Below, in pieces: positions 8,881-18,612 of a stretch of 64,000 nucleotides of DNA. The stretch's first letter is position 1, and each line of letters begins with the position of its first letter. Source of the DNA: Rhodoferax sp. TH121. Lineage in GTDB: Bacteria; Pseudomonadota; Gammaproteobacteria; Burkholderiales; Burkholderiaceae_C. The notes below the pieces were generated by a model that had not been told where the DNA came from, searched no databases, and worked only from the letters and a program-made list of their open reading frames with translations. Position numbers and translations under genes: made by a program. The stretch is taken from contig NZ_NOXW01000022.1 of NCBI RefSeq assembly GCF_002251855.1, positions 62,001 through 126,000 of the forward strand, written 5' to 3'.

Positions 8881-10493
8881 GGCGGCGCAGTTTTCTGGCC
8901 GCTGCGGCCCCCGTGCCATTGTGGGCCTGCAGTGCTGCTGCGGATTCTGCTGCGCACATCACCGGCGGTTTCACGGGAAATGACCACGCACGCGGCCACC
9001 AACTGCGTGACCGCAAGACCTGGCCCACGCCCGCCGTTACCCACCGGGCCCACACCGTCATCGTGGGTGGTGGTGTGGCGGGCCTAGCGGCTGCGCGGGC
9101 CTTGCGCCTGCGCGAGCAAGACGACTTTGTGCTGCTGGAGCTGGAAGACAGGGCGGGCGGCAATGCGCGCGGCGGCACGGTGGGCGGCATCGCATGCCCG
9201 CTGGGTGCGCACTACCTGCCATTGCCCAGCGACGACGCGCCCGAGGTGCAAGACCTGCTGGAAGAGCTGGGTCTGCGCCAGCGCGTGGCCGGGCGCTGGC
9301 AGTACGACGAACGACACCTCTGCCACAGCCCGCAGGAACGCCTGTTCTTCAACGGCGCTTGGCAAGACGGGTTGCTGCCAGTGCACGGCGTGGGCGAGGC
9401 CACGCTGGCCCAGTACCGTCGCTTTGCGGTCTTGGTGGAGCAGGCGCGCCAAGCAGCGAAGTGGACCATTCCAACGCGAAATCGACCTTTGGACACTGTG
9501 CAGCGCGCGCTGGTAGCTATCACTTTCATAGCGTATCTTGACCAAAACGGATTGGACGATCCGCAGTTGCGCTGGTACTTGGACTACTGCTGTCGCGACG
9601 ACTACGGCACTGGCATTGCCACCGTGTCGGCCTGGGCCGGTATCCACTACTTTGCCAGCCGCCACGGCTTCCACGCACCGGGCGCCGAGACGGCCGAGCG
9701 CGAGGGCCTGCTCACCTGGCCAGAGGGTAATGCCTGGCTCACGCGCCGCCTGGCTGCACCACTGGGCGATCGCCTGCGTACAGGCAGCGTCGTGCTGCGT
9801 GTGGCGCAGGGCCGCCATGGTGTGGAGGTGGACGCTTTCAACACCGCCAAGCAGCGGGTCGAGCGCTGGCAGGCCCAGCAGGCCATCGTGGCGCTGCCGA
9901 TTTTTATCGCTGCGCGCGTGGTCGAGGGTGTGCCCGACTTCTTGCGCCAGGCCGCCCAGCGCGTGGTCTATGCGCCCTGGCTGGTGGCCAATATCCACCT
10001 CCGTGAGCCGCTGCGCGACCGGCCTGGTGCCGCGCCCAGCTGGGACAACGTGGTCTACGGAACGCAAGGCCTGGGCTATGTGGACGCCATGCACCAAAGC
10101 CTGCACCCTGTGCCCGGCGCCACCGTGCTCACCCACTACCGCGCGCTGGGGGATGTGCCGGGCGGCCCGGCCGCTGGGCGCCGGCAGCTGCTGGCGCAGC
10201 CCTGGACCTATTGGCGCGACACCATCGTGGCCGAGCTGGCCGCCGCCCACCCCGACCTGGCTGCCAAAGCCACGCGCATGGAGCTGACCCGCTACGGCCA
10301 CGCCATGGCCATCCCCCTGCCCTCCAATCATGGTCAAATTGGTCTCTGGCCCCCGCAAAATCTGCGCAAGCAGCTATCAAAACAGAAGCAACTTGCGCTC
10401 GCTTATGGCCGCCTGCGCTTTGCCCACAGCGACTGGGCGGGCTATTCCATCTTCGAAGAGGCCTTCACGCTGGGGCATTGGGCCGGTGCCTGA
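8877..10493 (+). CDS. Tat-exported FAD-dependent amine-oxidase-like oxidoreductase with repeat insertion(s)
   Basis: A twin-arginine leader (RRRSFLAAAAPVPLWACS, residues 2-19; the Cys suggests a possible lipobox) precedes a GMC/amine-oxidase type FAD fold: VIVGGGVAGLAAARAL (about 61-76), an acidic ELEDRAGGNARGG, YLDYCCRDDYG, and a C-terminal FAHSDWAGYSIFEEAFTLGH. It is the last of four overlapping genes (GTGA start at 8877). Residues 487-506 are encoded by a 60-bp dispersed repeat (10335-10394) just before the conserved RLRFAHSDW motif. A weaker copy lies at 9478-9537. Reading frame and motifs are intact. Substrate unknown; polyamine or amine oxidation is a guess from context. Confidence 0.85.
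   Translation: MRRRSFLAAAAPVPLWACSAAADSAAHITGGFTGNDHARGHQLRDRKTWPTPAVTHRAHTVIVGGGVAGLAAARALRLREQDDFVLLELEDRAGGNARGGTVGGIACPLGAHYLPLPSDDAPEVQDLLEELGLRQRVAGRWQYDERHLCHSPQERLFFNGAWQDGLLPVHGVGEATLAQYRRFAVLVEQARQAAKWTIPTRNRPLDTVQRALVAITFIAYLDQNGLDDPQLRWYLDYCCRDDYGTGIATVSAWAGIHYFASRHGFHAPGAETAEREGLLTWPEGNAWLTRRLAAPLGDRLRTGSVVLRVAQGRHGVEVDAFNTAKQRVERWQAQQAIVALPIFIAARVVEGVPDFLRQAAQRVVYAPWLVANIHLREPLRDRPGAAPSWDNVVYGTQGLGYVDAMHQSLHPVPGATVLTHYRALGDVPGGPAAGRRQLLAQPWTYWRDTIVAELAAAHPDLAAKATRMELTRYGHAMAIPLPSNHGQIGLWPPQNLRKQLSKQKQLALAYGRLRFAHSDWAGYSIFEEAFTLGHWAGA
9478..9537 (+). repeat. Possible degenerate copy of the 60-bp repeat inside the FAD oxidoreductase gene
   Basis: AGCTATCA and ATAGCG fall at the same offsets as in the other copies, and CGACCTTTGGAC resembles the first half. 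It lies in a different codon phase from the other intragenic copies, and the encoded residues look compatible with native family sequence. It may be coincidental. Confidence 0.35.
10335..10394 (+). repeat. 60-bp dispersed repeat, copy inside the FAD oxidoreductase gene
   Basis: CAAATTGGTCTCTGGCCCCC followed by TGCGCAAGCAGCTATCAAAA matches intergenic copies at nearly every position. It contributes 20 codons in frame (residues 487-506), in the same phase as the murU copy, and the peptide contains LRKQLSK. Confidence 0.88.
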
Positions 10494-10580
10494 GCAACAG
10501 CTGGAAACATTTGTGACATCCCCCGCTTGGCGGCCCCCAGCACGGACCTGCCCATAATCCGCCCTCAGCCACGCTTTCTT

Positions 10581-12881
10581 ATGCACACCAATTCCTGGGG
10601 CCCTTGGCCCATGCGCATCCTCAAAACCGGCCTGGTGCTGGCGGGCCTGCTCGTCCTGTTTTTGTTGGCCGCGGCCGCGTTTTTTTACCCGCAACTGCCC
10701 GACACCTCCTCACTCTCCAACTACCAGCCCAAGCAGCCGCTGCGGGTGCTCACGGCCGATGGTGTGCCGATTGGCGGCTTCGGTGCAGAGCGCCGTGTCT
10801 ACCAGCGCATCGACCAGATCCCCGCGCTGATGAAGGACAGCTTGCTGGCCGTGGAGGACTCACGTTTTTACAGCCATGGTGGGCTGGACCCGATTGGCGT
10901 AGCCCGCGCCTTGGTGGCCATCACCACCGGCGGTCGCATGCAAGGGGCTTCTACCATCACGCAGCAGGTGGCGCGCACCTTCTTCCTGAGCCGCTCGCGC
11001 ACCCTGGAACGCAAGCTCAAGGAAGCCATGCTGGCTTTCAAGATCGAGTCGCAGCTCAGCAAGGACCAGATCCTGGAGCTCTACATGAACCAGATCTACC
11101 TGGGCGCACGCTCCTACGGCTTTGAGGCTGCCGCCCAGACCTACTTTGGCAAGACGTTGGCGGCACTCACCCCGGCCGAATGCGCCATGCTGGCCGGGCT
11201 GCCGCAGAACCCTTACTTTGCCAACCCCATCCAGAACTTGGAGCGCGCCCGCGCCCGCCAGCTCGTGGCCTTGGGCCGCATGCGCTCGCAGGGTGTGATC
11301 GATGGCGGCCAGTACGCCGAGGCGCTGCTGGAAAAACTGGTGGTGCGCAGGCCCAACGATGTGGATGTGCATGCTGAATACGCTGCCGAAATGGTGCGTC
11401 AGCAGGTCTATGCCCAGTACGGCGAGCTGAGCTACACCACCGGCCTCAACGTCACCACCACCTTGCGCTCGGCCGACCAGCAAGCGGCCTACAAGGCCCT
11501 GCGCCGTACCCTGGTGGAGCATTCACTGCGCCAGGTTTGGCGTGGCCCCGAAGGACAGGAAAACCTGCCCGACAGCCTGAAGGACGAGAACCCCGCCGTG
11601 GCCCAGTCGTTGGCAGACTATGACGACGACGAAGACCTGCGCCTGGCCATCGTCACGCGCGCCAGCAGCAAGTCCGTCACCGTGGTGCTGGCCTCCGGCG
11701 AGTCCCTCACCATCGAAGGCACGGGCCTGCGCCCGGCGCAGAGCGGCTTGGCCGACAACGCGTCCGCCAAGTTGCGCGTGCGCCGCGGTGCGGTGTTGCG
11801 CGTGCTGCAACAGGGCAAGACCTGGAGCCTGGTGCAGTGGCCCGAGACCGAAGGTGCCTTGGTGGCGCTGGACCCGGCCAACGGCCACATCCGTGCGTTG
11901 GTGGGCGGCTTTGACTTCCACCGCAACCAGTTCAACCACGTGACCCAGGGATGGCGTCAGCCCGGCTCCAGCTACAAGCCCTTCATCTATTCCGGCGCTA
12001 TCGAAAACGGCATGCAGCCCGAAAGTCTGGTCATGGACGCGCCGTTGGAGAACGTGGGCGACTGGACGCCCGAGAACGACGATGGCAGCGCCGACGGCCC
12101 CATCACGCTGCGTCATGCACTGGCCCGCTCCAAAAACCTGGTGTCTATCCGCCTGATGCAGCTGCTCTCCCCCCAGGGCGCACGCGACTGGACCAGCCGA
12201 TTTGGTTTCGACCCGGAGCGCCAGCCTGCTGATCTGACCCAGGCCCTGGGCTCAGGATCGACCACGCCGCTGCAACTGGCCGGCGCCTACGCCGTACTGG
12301 CCAACGGCGGCTACCGCGTTAGCCCCTTGCTGATCCAGCGCATTGCCCGCGCCAACGGCGAGGTGGTATTCGAGGCCCCGCCCCCGGTGGCGCTCGAAGA
12401 GACCCGGCGCGCCATCCCTGCGCGCAATGCCTTCATGGTGTCCACCCTGTTGCAAGAGGTCACCCGCAGCGGCACCGCAGCCCGCGCACAGGCCATCCTC
12501 AAGCGCCCCGACCTGTATGGCAAGACGGGCACCACCAACGACGTGGTGGACGCTTGGTTTGCTGGGTACCAGCCGGGCGTGGTGGCCGTGGTGTGGGTGG
12601 GCTATGACACACCGCGCAGCTTGGGCTCACGGGCCTCAGGTTCAGCGCTGGCGCTGCCGGCCTGGATTGATTACATGAGCACAGCGCTCAAGGGCGTTGC
12701 GGTGCAGGAGGTGCAGCCCCCCGAAGGCGTGGTGCGCTCCGGCAACGAGTGGCGCTATGCCGAGTGGAACTGGGGCGGCTTCATCTCTAGCTTGGGTGTG
12801 GATGGTGAGGCCATCAGCCCGGCCCTGCAGGTACACCCCACCTGGGCCCCGGAATCCTCCGCTCTGGCACCCGGGGGTTAA
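10581..12881 (+). CDS. mrcA: Class A penicillin-binding protein (PBP1A-type, glycosyltransferase/transpeptidase)
   Basis: This bifunctional inner-membrane enzyme polymerises and crosslinks peptidoglycan. An N-terminal membrane anchor (about 11-35) is followed by a GT51 domain with EDSRFYSHGGLDP (catalytic Glu92) and QGASTITQQVAR (121-132). The transpeptidase domain has S463-x-x-K466 (GSSYKPF), SKN (ARSKNLVS) and KTG (YGKTGTTND). The 766-residue length suits PBP1A. I chose ATG 10581 for its spacing to the anchor; ATG 10611 is the alternative. It lies alone, separated from the upstream cluster by about 90 bases, and may be a paralogue of a main PBP1A encoded elsewhere. Confidence 0.92.
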   Translation: MHTNSWGPWPMRILKTGLVLAGLLVLFLLAAAAFFYPQLPDTSSLSNYQPKQPLRVLTADGVPIGGFGAERRVYQRIDQIPALMKDSLLAVEDSRFYSHGGLDPIGVARALVAITTGGRMQGASTITQQVARTFFLSRSRTLERKLKEAMLAFKIESQLSKDQILELYMNQIYLGARSYGFEAAAQTYFGKTLAALTPAECAMLAGLPQNPYFANPIQNLERARARQLVALGRMRSQGVIDGGQYAEALLEKLVVRRPNDVDVHAEYAAEMVRQQVYAQYGELSYTTGLNVTTTLRSADQQAAYKALRRTLVEHSLRQVWRGPEGQENLPDSLKDENPAVAQSLADYDDDEDLRLAIVTRASSKSVTVVLASGESLTIEGTGLRPAQSGLADNASAKLRVRRGAVLRVLQQGKTWSLVQWPETEGALVALDPANGHIRALVGGFDFHRNQFNHVTQGWRQPGSSYKPFIYSGAIENGMQPESLVMDAPLENVGDWTPENDDGSADGPITLRHALARSKNLVSIRLMQLLSPQGARDWTSRFGFDPERQPADLTQALGSGSTTPLQLAGAYAVLANGGYRVSPLLIQRIARANGEVVFEAPPPVALEETRRAIPARNAFMVSTLLQEVTRSGTAARAQAILKRPDLYGKTGTTNDVVDAWFAGYQPGVVAVVWVGYDTPRSLGSRASGSALALPAWIDYMSTALKGVAVQEVQPPEGVVRSGNEWRYAEWNWGGFISSLGVDGEAISPALQVHPTWAPESSALAPGG

Positions 12882-12895
12882 TCCGGGCCGCAAAG

Positions 12896-12911
12896 TGTGA
12901 TTTTTGTCACG
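12896..12911. promoter_or_regulatory. CRP/FNR-like palindrome upstream of the PEP-CTERM gene
   Basis: TGTGA (12896-12900), six bases, TCACG (12907-12911) matches the TGTGA-N6-TCACA form of CRP sites in nine of ten arm positions. It lies 110-125 bases before the PEP-CTERM start. A TACAAT hexamer at 12965-12970 could be a -10 element. Inferred from sequence only. Confidence 0.4.
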
Positions 12912-13020
12912 TGCAGCGTGCTGGGTGCCGCTGCTTGCAGCCCGTGTTACCTCTCCTGCTTCTTTACAATCAAGCCTGCATTTCGTAGTCAGCTCCGTCA
13001 GATTCTTCACCAGGGACTCC

Positions 13021-13653
13021 ATGAAAAAAATCGCTATCGCCGCCGTTCTGGCCGCCAGCTCCTTCCTCTCGGCCCATGCCGCGGCCATCTCTGGCCTGGT
13101 GAACACAGGCAGCTTTGCCAGTGGCGTGCAAGACACCAACTATGTGCTCAATGGCAACAGCTACGGTTATGTGACCTACGACAACGCCTGGCCCGTCAAC
13201 CCTTGGCTGGCCAACACCTCGACGTCAAAGTGGATTACACCCACTGCCAACCAAGCCGCATCGTTGGACCCCGTGCAGAACGGCACCTATTCCTGGACCC
13301 TGTCTTTCAACCTCAGCGGTTTTGACGCCAGCACCGCCAGCTTCTCGGGCCAGTTTGCTGCCGACAATCAAGCCACCGTCAAGCTCAACGGCGTGGTTAT
13401 CGGCAGCGCAAGCAGCTTCAGCCAGTTTTCCAGCTTTGCGGCCAACAGCGGCTTCATTGCGGGCGTGAACACCCTGGAGTTTGTGCTGACCAATTTCGCC
13501 CAAGGCAGTGGCAACCCCGCTGGCCTGCGCGTGGAATTTTTGCAATCCAACGTGGTGACTGCTGTCCCTGAGCCAGAAACTTATGCCATGTTGCTCGCAG
13601 GTTTGGGCTTGATCGGCACTATCAGCCGCCGCCGCATGCGTCACCGCGCCTGA
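13021..13653 (+). CDS. PEP-CTERM sorting domain protein (exported, exosortase substrate)
   Basis: The precursor has 210 residues: a Sec signal peptide (about 1-21, cleaved near SAHA-A), a Ser/Thr/Asn-rich beta domain (NGTYSWTLSFNLSGFDA, VKLNGVVIG), and a C-terminal tripartite signal VPEPETYAMLLAGLGLIG followed by a basic RRRMRHR tail. Exosortase is expected to process it, and such proteins go to the cell surface or extracellular matrix. No exosortase or EPS genes are in the window, so the machinery must be elsewhere. It ends 11 bases before a strong terminator. Confidence 0.93.
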   Translation: MKKIAIAAVLAASSFLSAHAAAISGLVNTGSFASGVQDTNYVLNGNSYGYVTYDNAWPVNPWLANTSTSKWITPTANQAASLDPVQNGTYSWTLSFNLSGFDASTASFSGQFAADNQATVKLNGVVIGSASSFSQFSSFAANSGFIAGVNTLEFVLTNFAQGSGNPAGLRVEFLQSNVVTAVPEPETYAMLLAGLGLIGTISRRRMRHRA

Positions 13654-13663
13654 TCGGCCTGTA

Positions 13664-13710
13664 GCCCCACAACAAAAAGGGAGCCATTGGCTCCCTTTTT
13701 GTTGTGGGGC
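13664..13710. terminator. Bidirectional intrinsic terminator, perfect 22-bp stem
   Basis: Arms 13664-13685 and 13689-13710 are perfectly complementary over 22 bases with an ATT loop. The GGGAGCC/GGCTCCC core is flanked by A5 and T5 runs, so it can terminate in both directions between the convergent PEP-CTERM and speD genes. Confidence 0.92.
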
Positions 13711-13718
13711 TGCGCCTC

Positions 13719-14102
13719 TTATCGTTCAGGTGGCGTGCCACGCAGCAGCCGGTGCTGCTGCACCTGTGTGGCGTCAAAACGCTGCAGCAGTGCCGCCAGC
13801 AGCGCGTGGGCCTTGTCTGAATGGTCGGCGCCGAAGTTGCACACGTACACATCCAGCGTTACCGCCCGTTGTTCGGGCCAGGTGTGCACACACAGGTGCG
13901 ACTCGGCCAACAGCACGGTCGCGGTCACGCCTCCCGGGCCCAGGTCGGTTGCGGGGAAGGTGTGGAGCTGCTGACCCACTACCTGCAGACCGGCGGTCTT
14001 GACGGCCTCTGTGCAAAAGGCGCCCAGGGCCGCAGCCTCGGTGAGCCATGCCATCGCGCAGCGGCAGCCGTGCAGGTCGGCGGTCAGGTGTAAGCCTTGC
14101 AT
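13719..14102 (-). CDS. speD: S-adenosylmethionine decarboxylase proenzyme (class 1b, small form)
   Basis: This enzyme makes decarboxylated AdoMet, the aminopropyl donor for spermidine. At 127 residues it has the length of the self-processing prokaryotic form. The autocleavage site is LAESHLCVHTWPE, with cleavage expected between Glu67 and Ser68 to create the pyruvoyl cofactor; His73 and Cys83-region residues follow the family pattern. It is the only recognisable polyamine donor gene here and lies 6 kb from the membrane-anchored aminopropyltransferase, converging on the PEP-CTERM gene. The oxidoreductase gene upstream ends 8 bases before its start. Confidence 0.88.
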   Translation of the reverse strand: MQGLHLTADLHGCRCAMAWLTEAAALGAFCTEAVKTAGLQVVGQQLHTFPATDLGPGGVTATVLLAESHLCVHTWPEQRAVTLDVYVCNFGADHSDKAHALLAALLQRFDATQVQQHRLLRGTPPER

Positions 14103-14110
14103 GCCTTGGC

Positions 14111-15232
14111 TCAGCGCCCGCCCACTTTCACCGGGCCGAACACGGCCTGCGCTTCGCGCGGCAGGCTGCGCCAGTAGGTGGGGTGGGCTTGTACTTCGCC
14201 GCCCAGCGCAGCGGCGGCCTGCCAGCCCCAGCGCGGTTGGTACAGAAAGGCGCGCGCAAGGCCCACCAAGTCGGCTTCGCCGCTTTGCAAAATGGTCTCC
14301 GCTTGGTGCGGGTCGGTGATCAGGCCAACGGCGATCGTCAGCAGCCCGCTGACCTCGCGGATGCGCTGCGCAAAGCCCACCTGGTAATTGGGGCCCAGCG
14401 CAATCTTTTGCTGGGGTGACACACCGCCGCTCGAGACATGGATGAAGTCGCAGCCCAGGGCCTTGAGGCGCTTGGCAAATTCGGCACTCTGCTCCACATC
14501 CCAGGCACCGTCCACCCAGTCGCTGGCTGAGAGGCGCAGGCCTAGCACGCCTTTGAATACGGCGCGTACCGCGGCAAACACCTCCAGCGGGAAACGGATG
14601 CGGTTCTCAAAATTTCCGCCATAGGCATCGTCGCGCTGGTTCGCAATCGGCGACAAAAACTCATGCAGCAGGTAGCCGTGGGCACTGTGGATTTCGATGA
14701 CCTCGATGCCCATGCGGTCGGCCCGTTGGGCCGCCTCCACAAAGGCCTGTTTCACACGCTCCATGCCCGCTGCATCCAGTGCGGTGGGAGGTGCCTCACC
14801 CGGCAGCTGCGGCAGGGCGGAGGGGCCAACGGTCTCCCAGCCACCCTGGTCTTGTGGCAGCAGCTGGCCACCCTCCCAAGGAAGGCGGCTGGAGGCCTTG
14901 CGCCCCGCGTGCGCGAGCTGAATGCACACCGGCACTTGCGGCGCCAGTTTGCGCGCGCGCGCCAACGTGTTGGCTAGCGCGGCTTCTGTGGTGTCGTCCC
15001 ACAGGCCCAGGCAGGCCGGGGTGATGCGGCCTTCAGGCAACACACCGGTGGCCTCGATCATGAAGAGCCCTGCACCGCCGTTGAGCAGGTTGGCCCAATG
15101 CATCAGGTGCCAGTCGGTCGCGCAGCCATCCACCGCCTGGTACTGGCACATGGGCGCAATGACGATGCGGTTGGGCAGGGTGAGGCCGCCACGCGGCGAA
15201 GGAAGGGTGAAGGGGGTGAAGAGTTGGCTCAT
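14111..15232 (-). CDS. Old yellow enzyme, NADPH dehydrogenase (NamA/XenA-like)
   Basis: This FMN-dependent ene-reductase has a TIM-barrel fold of about 373 residues. Visible features are the N-terminal PNRIVIAPMCQYQA (the Cys typifies the YqjM/XenA branch), IQLAHAGRKAS, the substrate-binding HSAHGYLLHEFLSP and FMN-phosphate region VGLARAFLYQP. I chose the ATG at 15232 (MSQLFTPF) over an ATG 12 bases upstream. It is upstream of speD on the same strand with an 8-base gap, so the two are probably cotranscribed, without an obvious pathway link. It reduces activated C=C or nitro compounds in vitro in this family. Confidence 0.9.
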   Translation of the reverse strand: MSQLFTPFTLPSPRGGLTLPNRIVIAPMCQYQAVDGCATDWHLMHWANLLNGGAGLFMIEATGVLPEGRITPACLGLWDDTTEAALANTLARARKLAPQVPVCIQLAHAGRKASSRLPWEGGQLLPQDQGGWETVGPSALPQLPGEAPPTALDAAGMERVKQAFVEAAQRADRMGIEVIEIHSAHGYLLHEFLSPIANQRDDAYGGNFENRIRFPLEVFAAVRAVFKGVLGLRLSASDWVDGAWDVEQSAEFAKRLKALGCDFIHVSSGGVSPQQKIALGPNYQVGFAQRIREVSGLLTIAVGLITDPHQAETILQSGEADLVGLARAFLYQPRWGWQAAAALGGEVQAHPTYWRSLPREAQAVFGPVKVGGR

Positions 15233-15364
15233 GCACAAAAGCATAGCCCATGGGTCAATTTCCGTGCGGTACTGGCCTGTAACGTCCCTCGGGCGAGGCC
15301 CGGTAAAATCGGGTGAGTTTTGTCCTTCCCACCGTTTCCCAACCTTACCCCGGAGTTGCCCTCA

Positions 15365-17437
15365 ATGGCCCCCACCCCCAATACCCAAGACATGGCCAAC
15401 GCCATCCGCGCACTGTCCATGGACGCTGTGCAACAAGCCAACTCCGGCCACCCCGGCGCCCCCATGGGCATGGCCGACATGGCCGTGGCATTGTGGGGTG
15501 AACACCTGCGCCACAACCCCGCCAACCCCAACTGGGCCAACCGCGACCGTTTCATCCTGTCCAATGGCCACGGCTCCATGCTGATCTATGCGCTGTTGCA
15601 CCTGACCGGCTACAAACTGCCGATTGGCGAACTCAAGAACTTCCGCCAGCTGCACAGCAAGACCGCAGGCCACCCCGAGTTCGGCATCACCCCCGGCGTG
15701 GAAACCACCACCGGCCCGTTGGGCCAGGGCATTACCAATGCTGTGGGCTTTGCCCTGGCGGAAAAGCTGCTGGCCAAGGAGTTCAACCGCGAAGGCCATG
15801 CCATCGTGGACCACCACACCTACGTGTTCATGGGTGACGGCTGCCTGATGGAAGGTATCAGCCACGAAGCCGCTGCACTGGCCGGTGCCTGGAAACTGGG
15901 CAAGCTGATCGCGCTGTATGACGACAACGGCATCTCTATCGACGGCCAGGTAGCTCCTTGGTTCATTGACAACACTGCCCAGCGTTTTGTGGCCTATGGC
16001 TGGAACGTGATCGGTCCGGTGGACGGCCACGACGTGGCTGCCGTGTCTGCCGCCATTGCACAAGCCAAGGCCGGCACCGACAACCGCCCCACCCTGATCA
16101 TCAGCAAGACCCACATCGGCAAGGGAAGCCCCAACCGCGCCAACACCTCCAAGGCCCATGGCGAGCCTTTGGGCGCGGAAGAAATCAAGCTCACCCGTGA
16201 ATCCATCGGCTGGAGCCACGCGCCCTTCGTCGTGCCCAAAGAAGTCTATGCAGACTGGGATGCCAAGGAAAAAGGCAAGGCCGCAGAAGCTGCCTGGAAC
16301 GACAAGTTCGCCGCTTACAAAGCCGCCTTCCCCGAGCTGGCCAAAGAATTCGTACGCCGCATGAAGGGCGACCTGCCCAAGAACTTCGTGCAGACCGCCG
16401 TGGACACCGTGATCGCTGCCCACCAAAAGGGCGAAACCGTGGCAAGCCGCAAGGCCAGCCAGTTGGCACTCGAGTCTTTCACCGCAGCCCTGCCCGAAAT
16501 GCTGGGTGGCTCTGCCGACCTGACCGGCTCCAACCTGACCAACACCAAGAGCACGCCCAACCTGCGTTTTGACGCATTGACCGGCGACGTGGTGACCAAC
16601 GAAGCCGGCCAAGGCGGCCGCCACATCAACTACGGCGTGCGCGAATTCGGCATGGCCGCCATCATGAACGGCGTGGCCCTGCACGGTGGCTTCATTCCCT
16701 ACGGTGGCACCTTCCTGACCTTCAGCGACTACAGCCGCAACGCCATCCGCATGGCGGCCTTGATGAAGCTGCGCGTGGTGCACGTGTTCACCCACGACTC
16801 CATCGGTCTGGGCGAAGACGGCCCCACCCACCAGTCCATCGAGCACGCAGCGTCCTTGCGCCTGATCCCCAACCTGGATGTCTGGCGCCCTGCGGACACG
16901 GCTGAAACCGCTGTGGCCTGGACCGTGGCGTTGCAAAACAAGGCCAAGCCCACTGCGCTGCTCTTGAGCCGCCAGAACATCGCCTACATCGCCAAGGGCG
17001 ATTCCGCCGTGGCTCCGGATGCCTCTGGCCTGGACGCCATCAGCAAGGGCGCCTATGTGCTGGCTGAGCCATCGGACGCTGGCCTGAAGAAGAAGGCGCA
17101 AGCCGTGATCATCGCCACCGGTTCCGAGGTGCAGTTGGCCATTGCCGCGCAAAAGGTGCTGGCCGAGCGCAAGATCGCAGTGCGCGTGGTTTCCATGCCT
17201 TCCACCACCACCTTCGACCTGCAAAGCACCGAGTACAAGTCCAGCGTGTTGCCGGCCGGTGTACCCCGCATTGCGGTGGAAATGGGTTCCACCGGCGGCT
17301 GGTGGAAGTACGGCACTGCTGCTGTCGTGGGTCTGGACACCTACGGCGAATCTGCCCCCGCACCAGTGCTGTTCAAGCACTTCGGCTTCACTGCGGACAA
17401 CGTGGCTGACACCGTCGAACAAGTGCTGCGCAAATAA
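15365..17437 (+). CDS. tkt: Transketolase
   Basis: This TPP-dependent enzyme of the pentose phosphate and Calvin cycles transfers two-carbon units between ketoses and aldoses. Motifs include [18 protein letters not shown] (27-44), the TPP/Mg site [13 protein letters not shown], and the pyrimidine domain [14 protein letters not shown]. At 690 residues it is full length. ATG 15365 is chosen because homology begins just after it. A TAAAAT at about 15303-15308 could be a -10 hexamer. gapA follows after 50 bases, so a tkt-gap operon, common in betaproteobacteria, is likely. Confidence 0.96.
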   Translation: MAPTPNTQDMANAIRALSMDAVQQANSGHPGAPMGMADMAVALWGEHLRHNPANPNWANRDRFILSNGHGSMLIYALLHLTGYKLPIGELKNFRQLHSKTAGHPEFGITPGVETTTGPLGQGITNAVGFALAEKLLAKEFNREGHAIVDHHTYVFMGDGCLMEGISHEAAALAGAWKLGKLIALYDDNGISIDGQVAPWFIDNTAQRFVAYGWNVIGPVDGHDVAAVSAAIAQAKAGTDNRPTLIISKTHIGKGSPNRANTSKAHGEPLGAEEIKLTRESIGWSHAPFVVPKEVYADWDAKEKGKAAEAAWNDKFAAYKAAFPELAKEFVRRMKGDLPKNFVQTAVDTVIAAHQKGETVASRKASQLALESFTAALPEMLGGSADLTGSNLTNTKSTPNLRFDALTGDVVTNEAGQGGRHINYGVREFGMAAIMNGVALHGGFIPYGGTFLTFSDYSRNAIRMAALMKLRVVHVFTHDSIGLGEDGPTHQSIEHAASLRLIPNLDVWRPADTAETAVAWTVALQNKAKPTALLLSRQNIAYIAKGDSAVAPDASGLDAISKGAYVLAEPSDAGLKKKAQAVIIATGSEVQLAIAAQKVLAERKIAVRVVSMPSTTTFDLQSTEYKSSVLPAGVPRIAVEMGSTGGWWKYGTAAVVGLDTYGESAPAPVLFKHFGFTADNVADTVEQVLRK

Positions 17438-17475
17438 GTAATTCTGGTTTCTGTGTCCTACGATTTTTTAATTGA

Positions 17476-18486
<1,011 letters not shown>

Positions 18487-18500
18487 AGCGCACCCCCGTG

Positions 18501-18531
18501 GCGGCTTTGCCGCCTTCCCCCTTGAAGGGGG
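18501..18531. repeat. Two small GC-rich hairpins after gapA
   Basis: GGCGGC-TTT-GCCGCC is followed directly by CCCCC-TTGAA-GGGGG. This type of intergenic palindrome recurs in the family and may protect the mRNA 3' end ahead of the terminator. Confidence 0.5.
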
Positions 18532-18574
18532 TGCTACCAGCAGCCCGGTAGAGCCGGTGCTGCGGTAGCCCTGA

Positions 18575-18612
18575 AAAAGCCCGCTCCTTTCTGTGAGGTT
18601 GCGGGCTTATTT
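18575..18612 (+). terminator. Intrinsic terminator of the tkt-gapA transcript
   Basis: AAGCCCGC (18577-18584) pairs with GCGGGCTT (18601-18608), followed by ATTTATT. It sits between gapA and the convergent Crp/Fnr gene and may serve both. Confidence 0.7.

Noticed and set aside
15362-17422. 686-codon open frame on the minus strand
   Set aside because: It is fully antisense to transketolase and has no family motifs.
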